NCBI RefSeq assembly: GCF_000691525.1
Contig: NZ_JMDW01000005.1
Span: 310,001-374,000, forward strand
Reading direction: 5' to 3'
Length of the DNA: 64,000 bases
Source: Mycolicibacterium neoaurum ATCC 25795
GTDB lineage: Bacteria; Actinomycetota; Actinomycetes; Mycobacteriales; Mycobacteriaceae
Positions 9,880 through 17,827 of the stretch are shown here, piece by piece (position 1 is the stretch's first letter; each line of letters starts with the position of its first letter). The notes beneath the pieces were generated by a model that was not told the DNA's origin, made no database searches, and was given only the letters and a program-made list of their open reading frames with translations. The position numbers were made by a program, and so were the translations under genes.

Positions 9880-11166
9880 GTGCGTCCGTGGATCGTCTGG
9901 GCCACCGGACTGCTGGCCTATATCGTGGCCGTGCTCAACCGCACCACTCTCGGCGTCTCCGGCCTCGAGGCGGGCGAACGCTTCCACGCCGGCCCGAGCG
10001 TGCTCTCGACGTTCGTGGTGCTGCAGATCATCGTCTACGCCGCCGCGCAGGTCCCTGCCGGCGTGTTGCTGGACCGGTACGGGTCCAAGGTGCTGATCAT
10101 CTCCGGCGCTGCTCTCATGGCAGGCGGGCAGCTCGCCATCGCGCTGACCCAGTCCCTGCCGATGGCACTGACCGCCCGCGCCATCGTCGGGCTCGGTGAT
10201 GCCATCACCTTCATCTCGGTGCTGCGCCTGGTGCCGCACTGGTTCCCCGCCCGGCGGGTGCCACTGCTGACCCAACTCACCGGCATCAGCGGCCAGTTCG
10301 GCCAGGTGCTCTCGGCCGTGCCGTTCCTGGCGCTGCTGGGCGTCGCCGGATGGACCTCGGCATACCTGTCGGTGGCGGCCTTTGCCGTGCTCGCTCTGGC
10401 GCTGGCGGCGGCGTTGATCCGCAACACCCCGGATGGCCGGCCTGCCACCACGTCCACGCTGAGCGTCCGGTCCACCCTGGCCAACGTCCGCACCGTCTGG
10501 CTGCGTCCGGGTACCCGGCTGGGTTTCTTCACCCATATGGGCACCCAGTTCTCGGTGACCGCGTTCGCCCTCATGTGGGGCGTCCCCTACGTGACCACCG
10601 CGCAGGGCCAGACCCGCGGCATTGCCGGCATGCTGTTGACCATCTCGGTCCTGACGGCCGTGGCCGCCGGGGTGGTGCTCGGTCTCCTGTGTGGCCGATT
10701 CCCGCATCGCCGGTCCCGATTCGTCCTGGCGATCATCGGCAGCAACGCGGCCATCTGGACGATCGTGCTGGCCATGCCCAATCAGGCACCGTTGTGGCTG
10801 TTGGTCGTGCTGGTGGTGATCATCTCCGTCGGCGGGCCGGGTTCGATGGTCGGTTTCGACTTTGCCCGCACGTTCAATCCCAGCGCGACCTTGGGCACGG
10901 CGCAGGGCATGGTCAACATGGGGGGCTTTCTGGCCTCACTGATGCTGATGCAGGCCATGGGCTGGATCCTCGACGTCGCGGGCGGCTACTCCTCCGAGTC
11001 GTTCCGGCTCGCCTGGACGGTTCAGTACGTGGTGTGGGCGGTCGCGGTGATCGGCATCCTGGTGACCCGGCGTAAGACCCGGCGGCAGCTGGGTCTGCAG
11101 GGCAACGCCTCCGACCGATGGTTGCTGGAAACCTTCGATCCCGAGCCGACCGACATCAGCCGCTGA
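9880..11166 (+). CDS. MFS transporter
   Basis: A 428-aa inner-membrane permease with about 12 hydrophobic segments. Segment 1 is WIVWATGLLAYIVAVLNRTT and the loop 2-3 motif is DRYGSK, a variant of the MFS signature A. Other features are the RAIVGLGDAITF helix and a central charged loop around RNTPDGRP. It resembles the anion:cation symporter/NarK-like part of the superfamily, but the substrate cannot be told. Start GTG 9880 is chosen for its ribosome binding site; GTG 9841 is the alternative. The last 11 bp overlap the convergent ltrA-like gene. The divergent MerR protein is the likely regulator. Confidence 0.9.
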   Translation: MRPWIVWATGLLAYIVAVLNRTTLGVSGLEAGERFHAGPSVLSTFVVLQIIVYAAAQVPAGVLLDRYGSKVLIISGAALMAGGQLAIALTQSLPMALTARAIVGLGDAITFISVLRLVPHWFPARRVPLLTQLTGISGQFGQVLSAVPFLALLGVAGWTSAYLSVAAFAVLALALAAALIRNTPDGRPATTSTLSVRSTLANVRTVWLRPGTRLGFFTHMGTQFSVTAFALMWGVPYVTTAQGQTRGIAGMLLTISVLTAVAAGVVLGLLCGRFPHRRSRFVLAIIGSNAAIWTIVLAMPNQAPLWLLVVLVVIISVGGPGSMVGFDFARTFNPSATLGTAQGMVNMGGFLASLMLMQAMGWILDVAGGYSSESFRLAWTVQYVVWAVAVIGILVTRRKTRRQLGLQGNASDRWLLETFDPEPTDISR

Positions 11167-12403
11167 TCCGCGCCGCCAGTGCCGCCGTGGTGTGCCGGTG
11201 CCCGACCGTCTCATGGCCGATCACCACCACGACCGGTGCCAGCGTGGCCACCAGCAGGCAGACCGCGATGGGTACACCGGACGCCGCGAGCAGGACCGAA
11301 CCGGCCAGCACCGCGCTGGCCAGCAGGCTGAGCATCAGATGCACTCGGCTGGTGGCTCGCAACATCAGCGCGTGCAGGAGGTAGATCAGCCAGATGTAGA
11401 CCGCCACCGGAACCGCCACGGTGGCAACGCACGCCGCCGACCCGAGCGCGGAGTGCTCCTCCAGGTAATAGGCCGCCAGGTGCAGACCCGCGCCGGTGCC
11501 GACGATCGCTCCGTACAACACGATGGGCAGATAACCGAACCAGAACGAGGTCTCCCGGTGGGCGTGCAACAACTCTCCCGCGGGCACCATGAAGTACATC
11601 CACCACATGCCGAACGTCAGGCCGACGCCGGAGACCGCGACCAGAATCGCCTCGGTACTCCAGCCGTGGTCGGAGACCACCGCGGTCAAGGTCGCCACCG
11701 TGCCGACGACACCCTCGCCGAGCGCGATGATGGCCATCAAGCCGTACCGCTCGGCTATGTGGTGGGCGTGCCACGGTGTACCGCCCGCGCGGCGTTCGGC
11801 CACCACCGGCCCTGCCATCTCGAACAGGGTCAGCGCGATCACCAGCAGGCCCGTCACGAGCAGCCCGGTGTGCAGCAGAATCACAGCGATCCAACCGATC
11901 TGGGCAACCGAGATGATCGCGGCGTAGGTCAGGCAGGCCTGCCGCCGCGCCGGATCCTGGCGCGCTGCCCGCAGCCATTGCGCCACCATGGCGACGCGCA
12001 TGACCACATAGCCGGCCACCATCACCACGTTGTCGACGTGCCCGCCGTGCTCCAACGAGGCGAACATCGCGGGCAACCCGAGCGCCAGGATCAACACGCC
12101 CACCATCTGCAGCATGGTCGTCAGCCGGTACACCCAGTCATCGGTGTCGTATGCCGATGCGAACCAGGTGAAGTTGATCCAGGCCCAGCACACCGCGAAG
12201 ATCGCGAAGGCGAACCCGGCAAGACCCGCGCCGACGTGACCGGCGGCGAAAGCATGCGCGAACTGCGATGCCGCGACTCCGAACGCGATGACGAACGTCA
12301 GATCGAACAACAACTCCAGCGGGGACGCCACTCGGTGCGATTCGTGCGGATCGCGCCCGGACATCACCGATATGCCGCGTCGCCGCTCATCAGCAGTGCT
12401 CAC
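11156..12403 (-). CDS. Low temperature requirement A (LtrA) family membrane protein
   Basis: A 415-aa polytopic membrane protein. The N-terminal signature SPLELLFDLTFVIAFG, followed by FAHAF and a WINFTWFASAYDTDDWVYRL segment, is diagnostic of the LtrA family. About ten further hydrophobic helices follow. LtrA was named from a Listeria cold-growth mutant and its biochemical role is unknown. The GTG start has GGGAGGGGAG upstream. It is convergent with the MFS gene (11-bp overlap) and divergent from the IspD-like gene, with 64 bp between the two starts. It has no evident tie to the lipid genes. Confidence 0.9.
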   Translation of the reverse strand: MSTADERRRGISVMSGRDPHESHRVASPLELLFDLTFVIAFGVAASQFAHAFAAGHVGAGLAGFAFAIFAVCWAWINFTWFASAYDTDDWVYRLTTMLQMVGVLILALGLPAMFASLEHGGHVDNVVMVAGYVVMRVAMVAQWLRAARQDPARRQACLTYAAIISVAQIGWIAVILLHTGLLVTGLLVIALTLFEMAGPVVAERRAGGTPWHAHHIAERYGLMAIIALGEGVVGTVATLTAVVSDHGWSTEAILVAVSGVGLTFGMWWMYFMVPAGELLHAHRETSFWFGYLPIVLYGAIVGTGAGLHLAAYYLEEHSALGSAACVATVAVPVAVYIWLIYLLHALMLRATSRVHLMLSLLASAVLAGSVLLAASGVPIAVCLLVATLAPVVVVIGHETVGHRHTTAALAARISG

Positions 12404-12467
12404 ACGGACTCCCCTCCCACCGGCGCGCGCCGGTCACCGACAAGATTCAACACGCTAGCGTGGGCGC

Positions 12468-13181
12468 GTGCCCCCGACCGGTGACCCTGCCACTGCCGTC
12501 GGCGTCGTGCTGGCCGCAGGTATCGGCTCACGCGTCGGAGCCGACGGGAACAAGGCCTATCTGACGCTGGCAGGCAGGCCGATGCTGGCCTGGTCGCTAC
12601 GCGCGGTGGCCGATACGCCGGAGATCGGCCGGGTGATCCTGGTCTACCGACGTGGTGAGTTCGATATCGCCGAAGCGATGGTGCGCGCGCAGATCCCCGA
12701 CCGCCGCATCGAACTGGTCGAGGGCGGTGACACCCGGCACGAATCCGAGTTCAACATGCTCTGCCATATCGCTGCCGATATCGAATCCGGCGCCGTGGAC
12801 GTCGTTCTCATCCATGACGCCGCGCGTCCGTTGGCCGGGCCGGACATGATGCGCGCAGCCCTGTACACCGCACGGCGCTTCGGCGGTGCGGTCCCGGGAA
12901 TCCACGCGGTCGGACTGGCCAGTGCCGGGCAAGACGGTCTGCATCCGCTCGCCGAATCGGTGGTTCGGGTGCAGACGCCCCAGGCGTTTCGCGCCGAGGC
13001 CCTGCTGGCGGCCTACCGCCGCGCCGACGCCGAGGCATTCGACGGGACCGACACCTCGGCCTGCGTGCAGCACTTCACCGATGCCGATGTACGCGTATTT
13101 CCTGGTGCAGCAAGCAATCTCAAGGTGACGTACCCGCCGGACATCCGACTGGCCGAGCACCTGCTCACCGGCAGGCGATGA
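12468..13181 (+). CDS. IspD-like cytidylyltransferase
   Basis: A 237-aa Rossmann-type nucleotidyltransferase of the 2-C-methyl-D-erythritol 4-phosphate cytidylyltransferase (IspD) family. It has the nucleotide-binding loop VVLAAGIGSRVGADGNKAY, the segment GGDTRHES, the motif LIHDAARPL and the VRVQTPQAFR segment, and a length typical of IspD. No ispF follows, whereas housekeeping mycobacterial ispD is normally beside ispF. This may therefore be a paralogue acting on another polyol phosphate. The GTG start lacks a clear ribosome binding site and may be leaderless. It overlaps the convergent second family member by 17 bp. Confidence 0.8.
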   Translation: MPPTGDPATAVGVVLAAGIGSRVGADGNKAYLTLAGRPMLAWSLRAVADTPEIGRVILVYRRGEFDIAEAMVRAQIPDRRIELVEGGDTRHESEFNMLCHIAADIESGAVDVVLIHDAARPLAGPDMMRAALYTARRFGGAVPGIHAVGLASAGQDGLHPLAESVVRVQTPQAFRAEALLAAYRRADAEAFDGTDTSACVQHFTDADVRVFPGAASNLKVTYPPDIRLAEHLLTGRR

Positions 13182-13797
13182 TCGCCTCCAGCAACGCCGC
13201 ATCCGCGGGCAGCTGCACCGACACCGCGTCGGCGTCGCCGTCCACGGTGACCGCGCCGGCGAGGCTTTCTTCGGGTAGCCGATCGGCACGCATTCCCCGC
13301 GGATACTGCAGCAACCGCAGGGTGGAGCGGTCCACCGTGGCGGTGATGGTGCCCCCGGCATCGACGGTCTTCACGGTGTCGGTGACAGGGAGCACCGGCA
13401 CCACCAGGTCGGCGCCGTCGGCAAGGGCCGCGACCACCCTGTCGATCATGTCCGCCGCCATCAGCGGGTGACGCTGATCGGCCAGTAGCACGTGGGTGGC
13501 GCCCTGGCAGCCGGCGCGCACCCCGACCAACGAGGGAACAGCCAACGAGCGACCGGCCAGCGCAAGGCAATCCGCGCGGGTGGCGGACCCGTCGACGGTC
13601 AGGATGTCGACGGTCAGTCCGGCCAGGGCTGCACGGAACCGGTCCGCGATCGCCTCGTCGACGACGACCAGAACCTGCCCGGCCACCCGGGTCAACGACC
13701 GCACCATCCGGCACACCGCCGGTTCACCGCCCAACGGGGTGAGCGCGGCGGCCGGATTCTCGGCGGGCGGCATCGGCAGGATCGCGGCGAGTCTCAC
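13165..13797 (-). CDS. Degenerate IspD-like nucleotidyltransferase
   Basis: A 210-aa protein with the same overall fold as its convergent neighbour: VRLAAILPM start, central VDGSATRADC, THVLLADQRHPL in place of the HDAARP motif, and a C-terminal VDGDADAVSVQLP segment. The glycine/arginine nucleotide-binding loop is lost (PMPPAENPAAALTPLGG), so catalysis is doubtful; a regulatory or partner role is possible. GTG 13797 is chosen because the longer frame (to 13851) would run into the neighbouring Mam gene. Family assignment rests on weak motifs. Confidence 0.65.
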   Translation of the reverse strand: MRLAAILPMPPAENPAAALTPLGGEPAVCRMVRSLTRVAGQVLVVVDEAIADRFRAALAGLTVDILTVDGSATRADCLALAGRSLAVPSLVGVRAGCQGATHVLLADQRHPLMAADMIDRVVAALADGADLVVPVLPVTDTVKTVDAGGTITATVDRSTLRLLQYPRGMRADRLPEESLAGAVTVDGDADAVSVQLPADAALLEAIIACR

Positions 13798-13813
13798 GCC
13801 GGCCAGGTTAACG

Positions 13814-14335
13814 TCACACCGGGTCGAATGACGCGATCCGCCATGCGCCATCGACCTTGGCGAGTCCCACCTTCACGCTGCTGGTCGAAAACGACCCATC
13901 GGGATTCTCTGAGCTGGTGGTGGACTGGTTCAGGAAGACAAGTACGACCGCGCGGTCCGGATACAGTTCGGAGACAGCCGCATTGACCACCGAAGCTGAG
14001 GTCGTGACCCCGTTCTTCTTGGCCGCGGGACTGACGATCTGTTCGGTGAACTGGTTGTAATAGTTCAGGAAGTCACCGGTCAGGTGCGAACGCGCATTGG
14101 TGAAATCCGTTTCCAAGTTCTGCGGCGAATAGGACAACAGCGCCATGGTGCCGTCTGATGCTGCCTGCACCGCGGCGTCCGCCGCAGCGGTACCGGTCGC
14201 TTGGTCGAATCGATACTTCGTCTGATACAGCCATCCAGTGACGCCGCCGGCGGTGACCAGCAACACCACCAGCACGATGGCGACCCAGAATCGACGAACA
14301 CCGCCCAAAACCCGCGGGGCGAGGCCCGCGGTCAC
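13814..14335 (-). CDS. Mce-associated membrane protein (Mam), copy 1B
   Basis: A 173-aa protein with one N-terminal membrane anchor (FWVAIVLVVLLVTAGGVTGW) and an extracytoplasmic domain. The domain carries ALLSYSPQNLETDF, SHLTGDFLNYYNQF and a C-terminal WRIASFDPV, as in mycobacterial Mam proteins that stabilise Mce transport complexes. The GTG start overlaps the stop of the upstream Mam gene (GTGA), so translation is coupled. It is clearly paralogous to the protein at 23741-24250. No mce gene adjoins this copy, so it must act in trans or serve another function. Confidence 0.85.
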   Translation of the reverse strand: MTAGLAPRVLGGVRRFWVAIVLVVLLVTAGGVTGWLYQTKYRFDQATGTAAADAAVQAASDGTMALLSYSPQNLETDFTNARSHLTGDFLNYYNQFTEQIVSPAAKKNGVTTSASVVNAAVSELYPDRAVVLVFLNQSTTSSENPDGSFSTSSVKVGLAKVDGAWRIASFDPV

Positions 14336-15120
14336 GGCGCGAACTCCACTTTTGCCACCTTCAGTTGACCTCCATCGCGAGCCATGCTGACGATCAACCG
14401 CCAGGTTCGGGGTTCTTCCTTGGCCCCCTGTGCGTTCGTCACCGTGGAATACGCGGCCACCAGTACATCGGCGGTGTCGTCGGTCATGTTCTTGACACCG
14501 GTGGCTGTGACGGTGGCGTCGGTGATGACCTTGGACTCTTCGGCGACCCGGATGAAGTCCTTTGACTGGGCCTCGAAATCCTGCTTGAACTGCCCGGTCG
14601 AGTTGTCGACGATCCGTTGGACGTCATCGGCGGCTCGATTGAAATTCAGCGACATCAGCGTCACCACGCCTTGGCGAGCGGCGGCGGCGAACTCGGCGTT
14701 ACGGCTGCGCTGTTGCTCAGCCTGCTGGTGACTGACGACAATCCAGGCGCTGGTACTGGCCAGTCCCGCGATGCCGAGCACCGCGATGATCACGGCGATG
14801 GCCTTGGCGGCGAACACCATCCGGCGACGGCGCACCGGCACGGGCGCTGCCTCCGCGTCGCCGGCATCTCCGTCGCCGGCCTCGGTTGTCTCGCCGGTGG
14901 CATCGGAGTGCTCGGTATCGGAGTGCTCGGTATCGGAGTGCTCGGTAGCGGATTCCTCGACGGGGGCGGGCGCGGCGGGCGACTCGGCCTCCCGACGCAA
15001 CCGCGCCACCTTGGCGCGCGCGGCCTCAGCAGCGGCGGCCGCCTCGGCGGCCAGCGCCTCGGCCTCCTCCGCAGTCAGGCTTTCGTCGGCGCGCTCCATC
15101 GACCCGACCATACCGTTCAT
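14332..15120 (-). CDS. Mce-associated membrane protein (Mam), copy 1A
   Basis: A 262-aa protein. The N-terminal 100 residues are Ala/Glu-rich and coiled-coil-like (EEAEALAAEAAAAAEAARAK), followed by a small EHSDT tandem repeat. Then come one transmembrane helix and a periplasmic domain with VVTLMSLNF, DNSTGQF, SKVITDATVTATGV and EPRTWRL. ATG 15120 overlaps the stop of the upstream acyl-CoA ligase (ATGA). It is paralogous to 22956-23741. Together with the next gene it forms a Mam pair attached to a fadD operon rather than to mce. Confidence 0.85.
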   Translation of the reverse strand: MNGMVGSMERADESLTAEEAEALAAEAAAAAEAARAKVARLRREAESPAAPAPVEESATEHSDTEHSDTEHSDATGETTEAGDGDAGDAEAAPVPVRRRRMVFAAKAIAVIIAVLGIAGLASTSAWIVVSHQQAEQQRSRNAEFAAAARQGVVTLMSLNFNRAADDVQRIVDNSTGQFKQDFEAQSKDFIRVAEESKVITDATVTATGVKNMTDDTADVLVAAYSTVTNAQGAKEEPRTWRLIVSMARDGGQLKVAKVEFAP

Positions 15121-16589
15121 CGCGCCGGCTCCCCGAGACGATCCTTCATCACCTTGCCGGTCGCGTTCAGCGGTAGCTCGTCGAGGAATTCGACCGTTCG
15201 GGGCACCTTGTAACCTGCCATCCGCGTCCGACTCCAATCGATCAGCTCGGCCTCGCCGATGCCGACGGCCTCGCTCGCCCCCTGGTGCAACACCACGAAC
15301 GCGTTGCCGACTTGGCCCATCCGGTCGTCGGGCACCCCGATCACGGCGGCCTGCCGGACCGCAGGATGTTCGAGCAGGTATCCCTCGATCTCGGCCGGGT
15401 ATGCGTTGAAACCACCCACGATGAACATGTCCTTCTTGCGGCCGACGATCCTGAGGCGTCCGCCGTCATCGAGGTTTCCCAGATCCCCTGTGTGCAGCCA
15501 TCCCTCCGCGTCGATGGCTTCGGCGGTGGACTGAGGGTCGTCGAAATAGCCCTGCATCACGCTGTAGCCGCGCACCAACACCTCGTCGTCTTCTGCGATG
15601 CGCACCTCGACACCGTCACACGGCAGGCCCGCCGTGGTGGCGATGTCCTCGAAGGAATCTCCGGGCCGTGACAGGGTCACGGTTCCCGCCTCGGTCAGCC
15701 CGTAGCCGGTGGCCAACGTCCGAAACGGAAGCTCCTCGTGCACACGGCGGATGAGCTCCACCGGAATGTCGGCGGCTCCGGTGACTCCGGACCGCAGCGT
15801 CGCCAGCCTCGCCTTGTCCGGCACAGCCAGCAGTTCGTGATAGAGAGTCGGCGCTCCCGGCAGCATGGTGACCCGCTCCGCTTCGATGAGGTCGACCACC
15901 GTCGGTATATCGAAAACGGGGACCGGCAGAATCGTCGCGCCGCGGATCATCGCGGCGATGCAGCCTGCCTTATAGCCGAAGGTGTGGAAGAACGGGTTGA
16001 CGATCAGGTATCGGTCACCCTCACGCAGATCGGCCAACTCACACCATTCGGTGTAGAGCCGCAGCGTCTGTTCGTGATTCATCATCACCCCCTTCGCACG
16101 CCCGGTGGTGCCGGAGGTGTAGATGATGTCCGCGATATCGGTGCCGCACAATCCGGTCGCTACGTGGGGGCTTCCGCTACTCAGGAAGTCCGACGCGATA
16201 TCGATGGCGGGCACACCGGCCGGGACCGTGAATTCCTGCCCGAGGAAGCCGTTCTGGATAAGGACCACCTTGGCGCCGCTGCGGGTGATGATGTCTGCGG
16301 CTTCGGCGGTCCTGAATCGGGTGTTCACCGGCACCAGGATCGCGCCCGCGCTGACCGCACCGAATGCCGCGATCAGCCAACCCGCGGAATTGGGTGCCCA
16401 AATGGCCACCCGATCACCGCGTTCTATCCCCAAACCGGCGAAAGCACCTGCTGCTCTGCGGATCCGGTCGACGAGCTCGACGAAGGTGAGCCGCAATGAA
16501 CCGTCGACGACCGCCTCGGCGTCACCGAAGCGGTCGCCGACGCTCATGACCATGTCGGCAATGGTCTCCCACTCGGGGCGGTAAGCCAC
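15117..16589 (-). CDS. Acyl-CoA ligase (FadD family)
   Basis: A 490-aa ANL-superfamily adenylate-forming enzyme that activates a carboxylic acid to its CoA thioester via acyl-AMP. It has the P-loop YTSGTTGRAKGV, motif GYGLTEAG, WLHTGDLG and the C-terminal catalytic lysine in LNATGKVMKD. Length and motifs fit FadD3-like ligases, which handle small carboxylic acids after ring opening, but the substrate is not deducible. The GTG start lies 8 bp after the amidohydrolase stop, and its 3' end overlaps the Mam gene, so this is one operon with 16598-19401. Confidence 0.9.
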   Translation of the reverse strand: MAYRPEWETIADMVMSVGDRFGDAEAVVDGSLRLTFVELVDRIRRAAGAFAGLGIERGDRVAIWAPNSAGWLIAAFGAVSAGAILVPVNTRFRTAEAADIITRSGAKVVLIQNGFLGQEFTVPAGVPAIDIASDFLSSGSPHVATGLCGTDIADIIYTSGTTGRAKGVMMNHEQTLRLYTEWCELADLREGDRYLIVNPFFHTFGYKAGCIAAMIRGATILPVPVFDIPTVVDLIEAERVTMLPGAPTLYHELLAVPDKARLATLRSGVTGAADIPVELIRRVHEELPFRTLATGYGLTEAGTVTLSRPGDSFEDIATTAGLPCDGVEVRIAEDDEVLVRGYSVMQGYFDDPQSTAEAIDAEGWLHTGDLGNLDDGGRLRIVGRKKDMFIVGGFNAYPAEIEGYLLEHPAVRQAAVIGVPDDRMGQVGNAFVVLHQGASEAVGIGEAELIDWSRTRMAGYKVPRTVEFLDELPLNATGKVMKDRLGEPAR

Positions 16590-16597
16590 TGGTCAGA

Positions 16598-17788
16598 CTA
16601 TGTGGTGATGAGGCGACCCAGATTGCCACCCATGATCTTTGCCTGATCCTCCACCGACAGATGGTCCAGCGCCGTCACGTAGTGCGTGGGTTCGGCAAGG
16701 CCCTCGGGGTGCGGCCAGTCCGAACCATAGAGCACCTGGTCGACGCCGATCAGGTTGATCAGGTCGTCGATGCCTTCCTCATAGAACGGGCTGACGTAGA
16801 TCCGGTTCTTGATCTCCTCCATCGGATTGCCCAGGAACGCCTCCGGTGCCTTCTTGTAGACCTCGGTCATGGAATCCAGCAGCGGGAACATCCATTTGGA
16901 ACCGGCCTCGACGATGCCCACCTTGAGCTTGGGATGGCGGAACAGCGCTCCGTGGATCACCCACGACGCCACCGCATCCTGAATCGGGCGCCACTCGTTG
17001 AGGATGTTCATCGCGTTGGTCTGGAACGGCAGCATCTCCTGCGCGACACCGTCCCACTCAGAGGTGTAGCGCGAGTAGCCGGAATCCGAGGAGTGCATGC
17101 CGACGAAGATGTCGTGTGCGACGCACCGTTCCCAGAACGGATCGAACTCGGGCAGCGCGAACGAACGCGGCCCACGGAAACCCGGTACCGGCGCCGGACG
17201 GATCAGGATGGCCCGGGCACCCCGCGCCACAGCCCATTCGAGTTCCTCGATCGCCTTCTCCACGATGGGCAATGTGATCACCGGGGTGGTGAAAATGCGG
17301 CCCTGATAATTGAATCCCCACACTTCGTGCAGCCATTCGTTCAAAGCATGCACGATGACGTGGATGGCCACCGGGTCGTCGGAGAGCCGTTCCTCGATCA
17401 GGCTGGCCAGGGTGGGGAACATCAGGCTGCGATCGACGCCCAGTTCGTCCATCACCTTGATCCGGGGTTCCGGCTCGAAGAAGGCGGGGATGGCCTTCAT
17501 CGGCTCACCGAACAGCTCCCGCTTGCTCTTACCGTCGGGGTTGCCGTACTTGAAGTACTCCTCCCACGCACCCGGTTTCGCCACGACCGAGAAGGTGGGA
17601 TTCGGGATGTAGTTGGAGATCTGCCCCTTGATCGCGATCTTGGTACGTCCGTTGACCTCGACGTACTGAACGATGTCCTTGTACTCCTTGGGGAGGTACT
17701 TGGTCATCGCCTCCGGCGGCTCATACAGATGGTTGTCCGCGTCGAAGAGCGGAAATGGAATGTCGACCTTGTGCGACAGCTGCCCCAT
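16598..17788 (-). CDS. Amidohydrolase-family metal-dependent hydrolase
   Basis: A 396-aa TIM-barrel protein of the amidohydrolase-2/ACMSD group, which includes decarboxylases and C-C or ring hydrolases. It has an N-terminal FDADNHLYEP (Asp/His metal motif), a central GMHSSDSGY and a C-terminal YGSDWPHPEG with the catalytic Asp intact. It sits between two acyl-CoA ligases. The ATG has GAAGGGAG upstream, and a perfect palindrome (17809-17827) lies just before it. It is related to, but clearly distinct from, the pair at 47153-49407. Confidence 0.88.
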   Translation of the reverse strand: MGQLSHKVDIPFPLFDADNHLYEPPEAMTKYLPKEYKDIVQYVEVNGRTKIAIKGQISNYIPNPTFSVVAKPGAWEEYFKYGNPDGKSKRELFGEPMKAIPAFFEPEPRIKVMDELGVDRSLMFPTLASLIEERLSDDPVAIHVIVHALNEWLHEVWGFNYQGRIFTTPVITLPIVEKAIEELEWAVARGARAILIRPAPVPGFRGPRSFALPEFDPFWERCVAHDIFVGMHSSDSGYSRYTSEWDGVAQEMLPFQTNAMNILNEWRPIQDAVASWVIHGALFRHPKLKVGIVEAGSKWMFPLLDSMTEVYKKAPEAFLGNPMEEIKNRIYVSPFYEEGIDDLINLIGVDQVLYGSDWPHPEGLAEPTHYVTALDHLSVEDQAKIMGGNLGRLITT

Positions 17789-17808
17789 GAAATTCTCCCT
17801 TCCAGTTC

Positions 17809-17827
17809 ATGAGAACCATATTCTCAT
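17809..17827. promoter_or_regulatory. Palindromic operator candidate, site A
   Basis: ATGAGAA-CCATA-TTCTCAT is a perfect 7-bp inverted repeat with a 5-bp spacer, 21 bp before the amidohydrolase ATG. It overlaps the stop codon of the upstream ligase. It is the best example of a motif recurring at 40563, 40717, 46980 and 47104. Confidence 0.65.

Noticed and set aside
17807..17826. Possible bridging micro-ORF between fadD and amidohydrolase
   Set aside because: An ATGA overlap exists at the fadD stop, but the frame stops after six codons and does not reach the next start. It is kept as a negative case.
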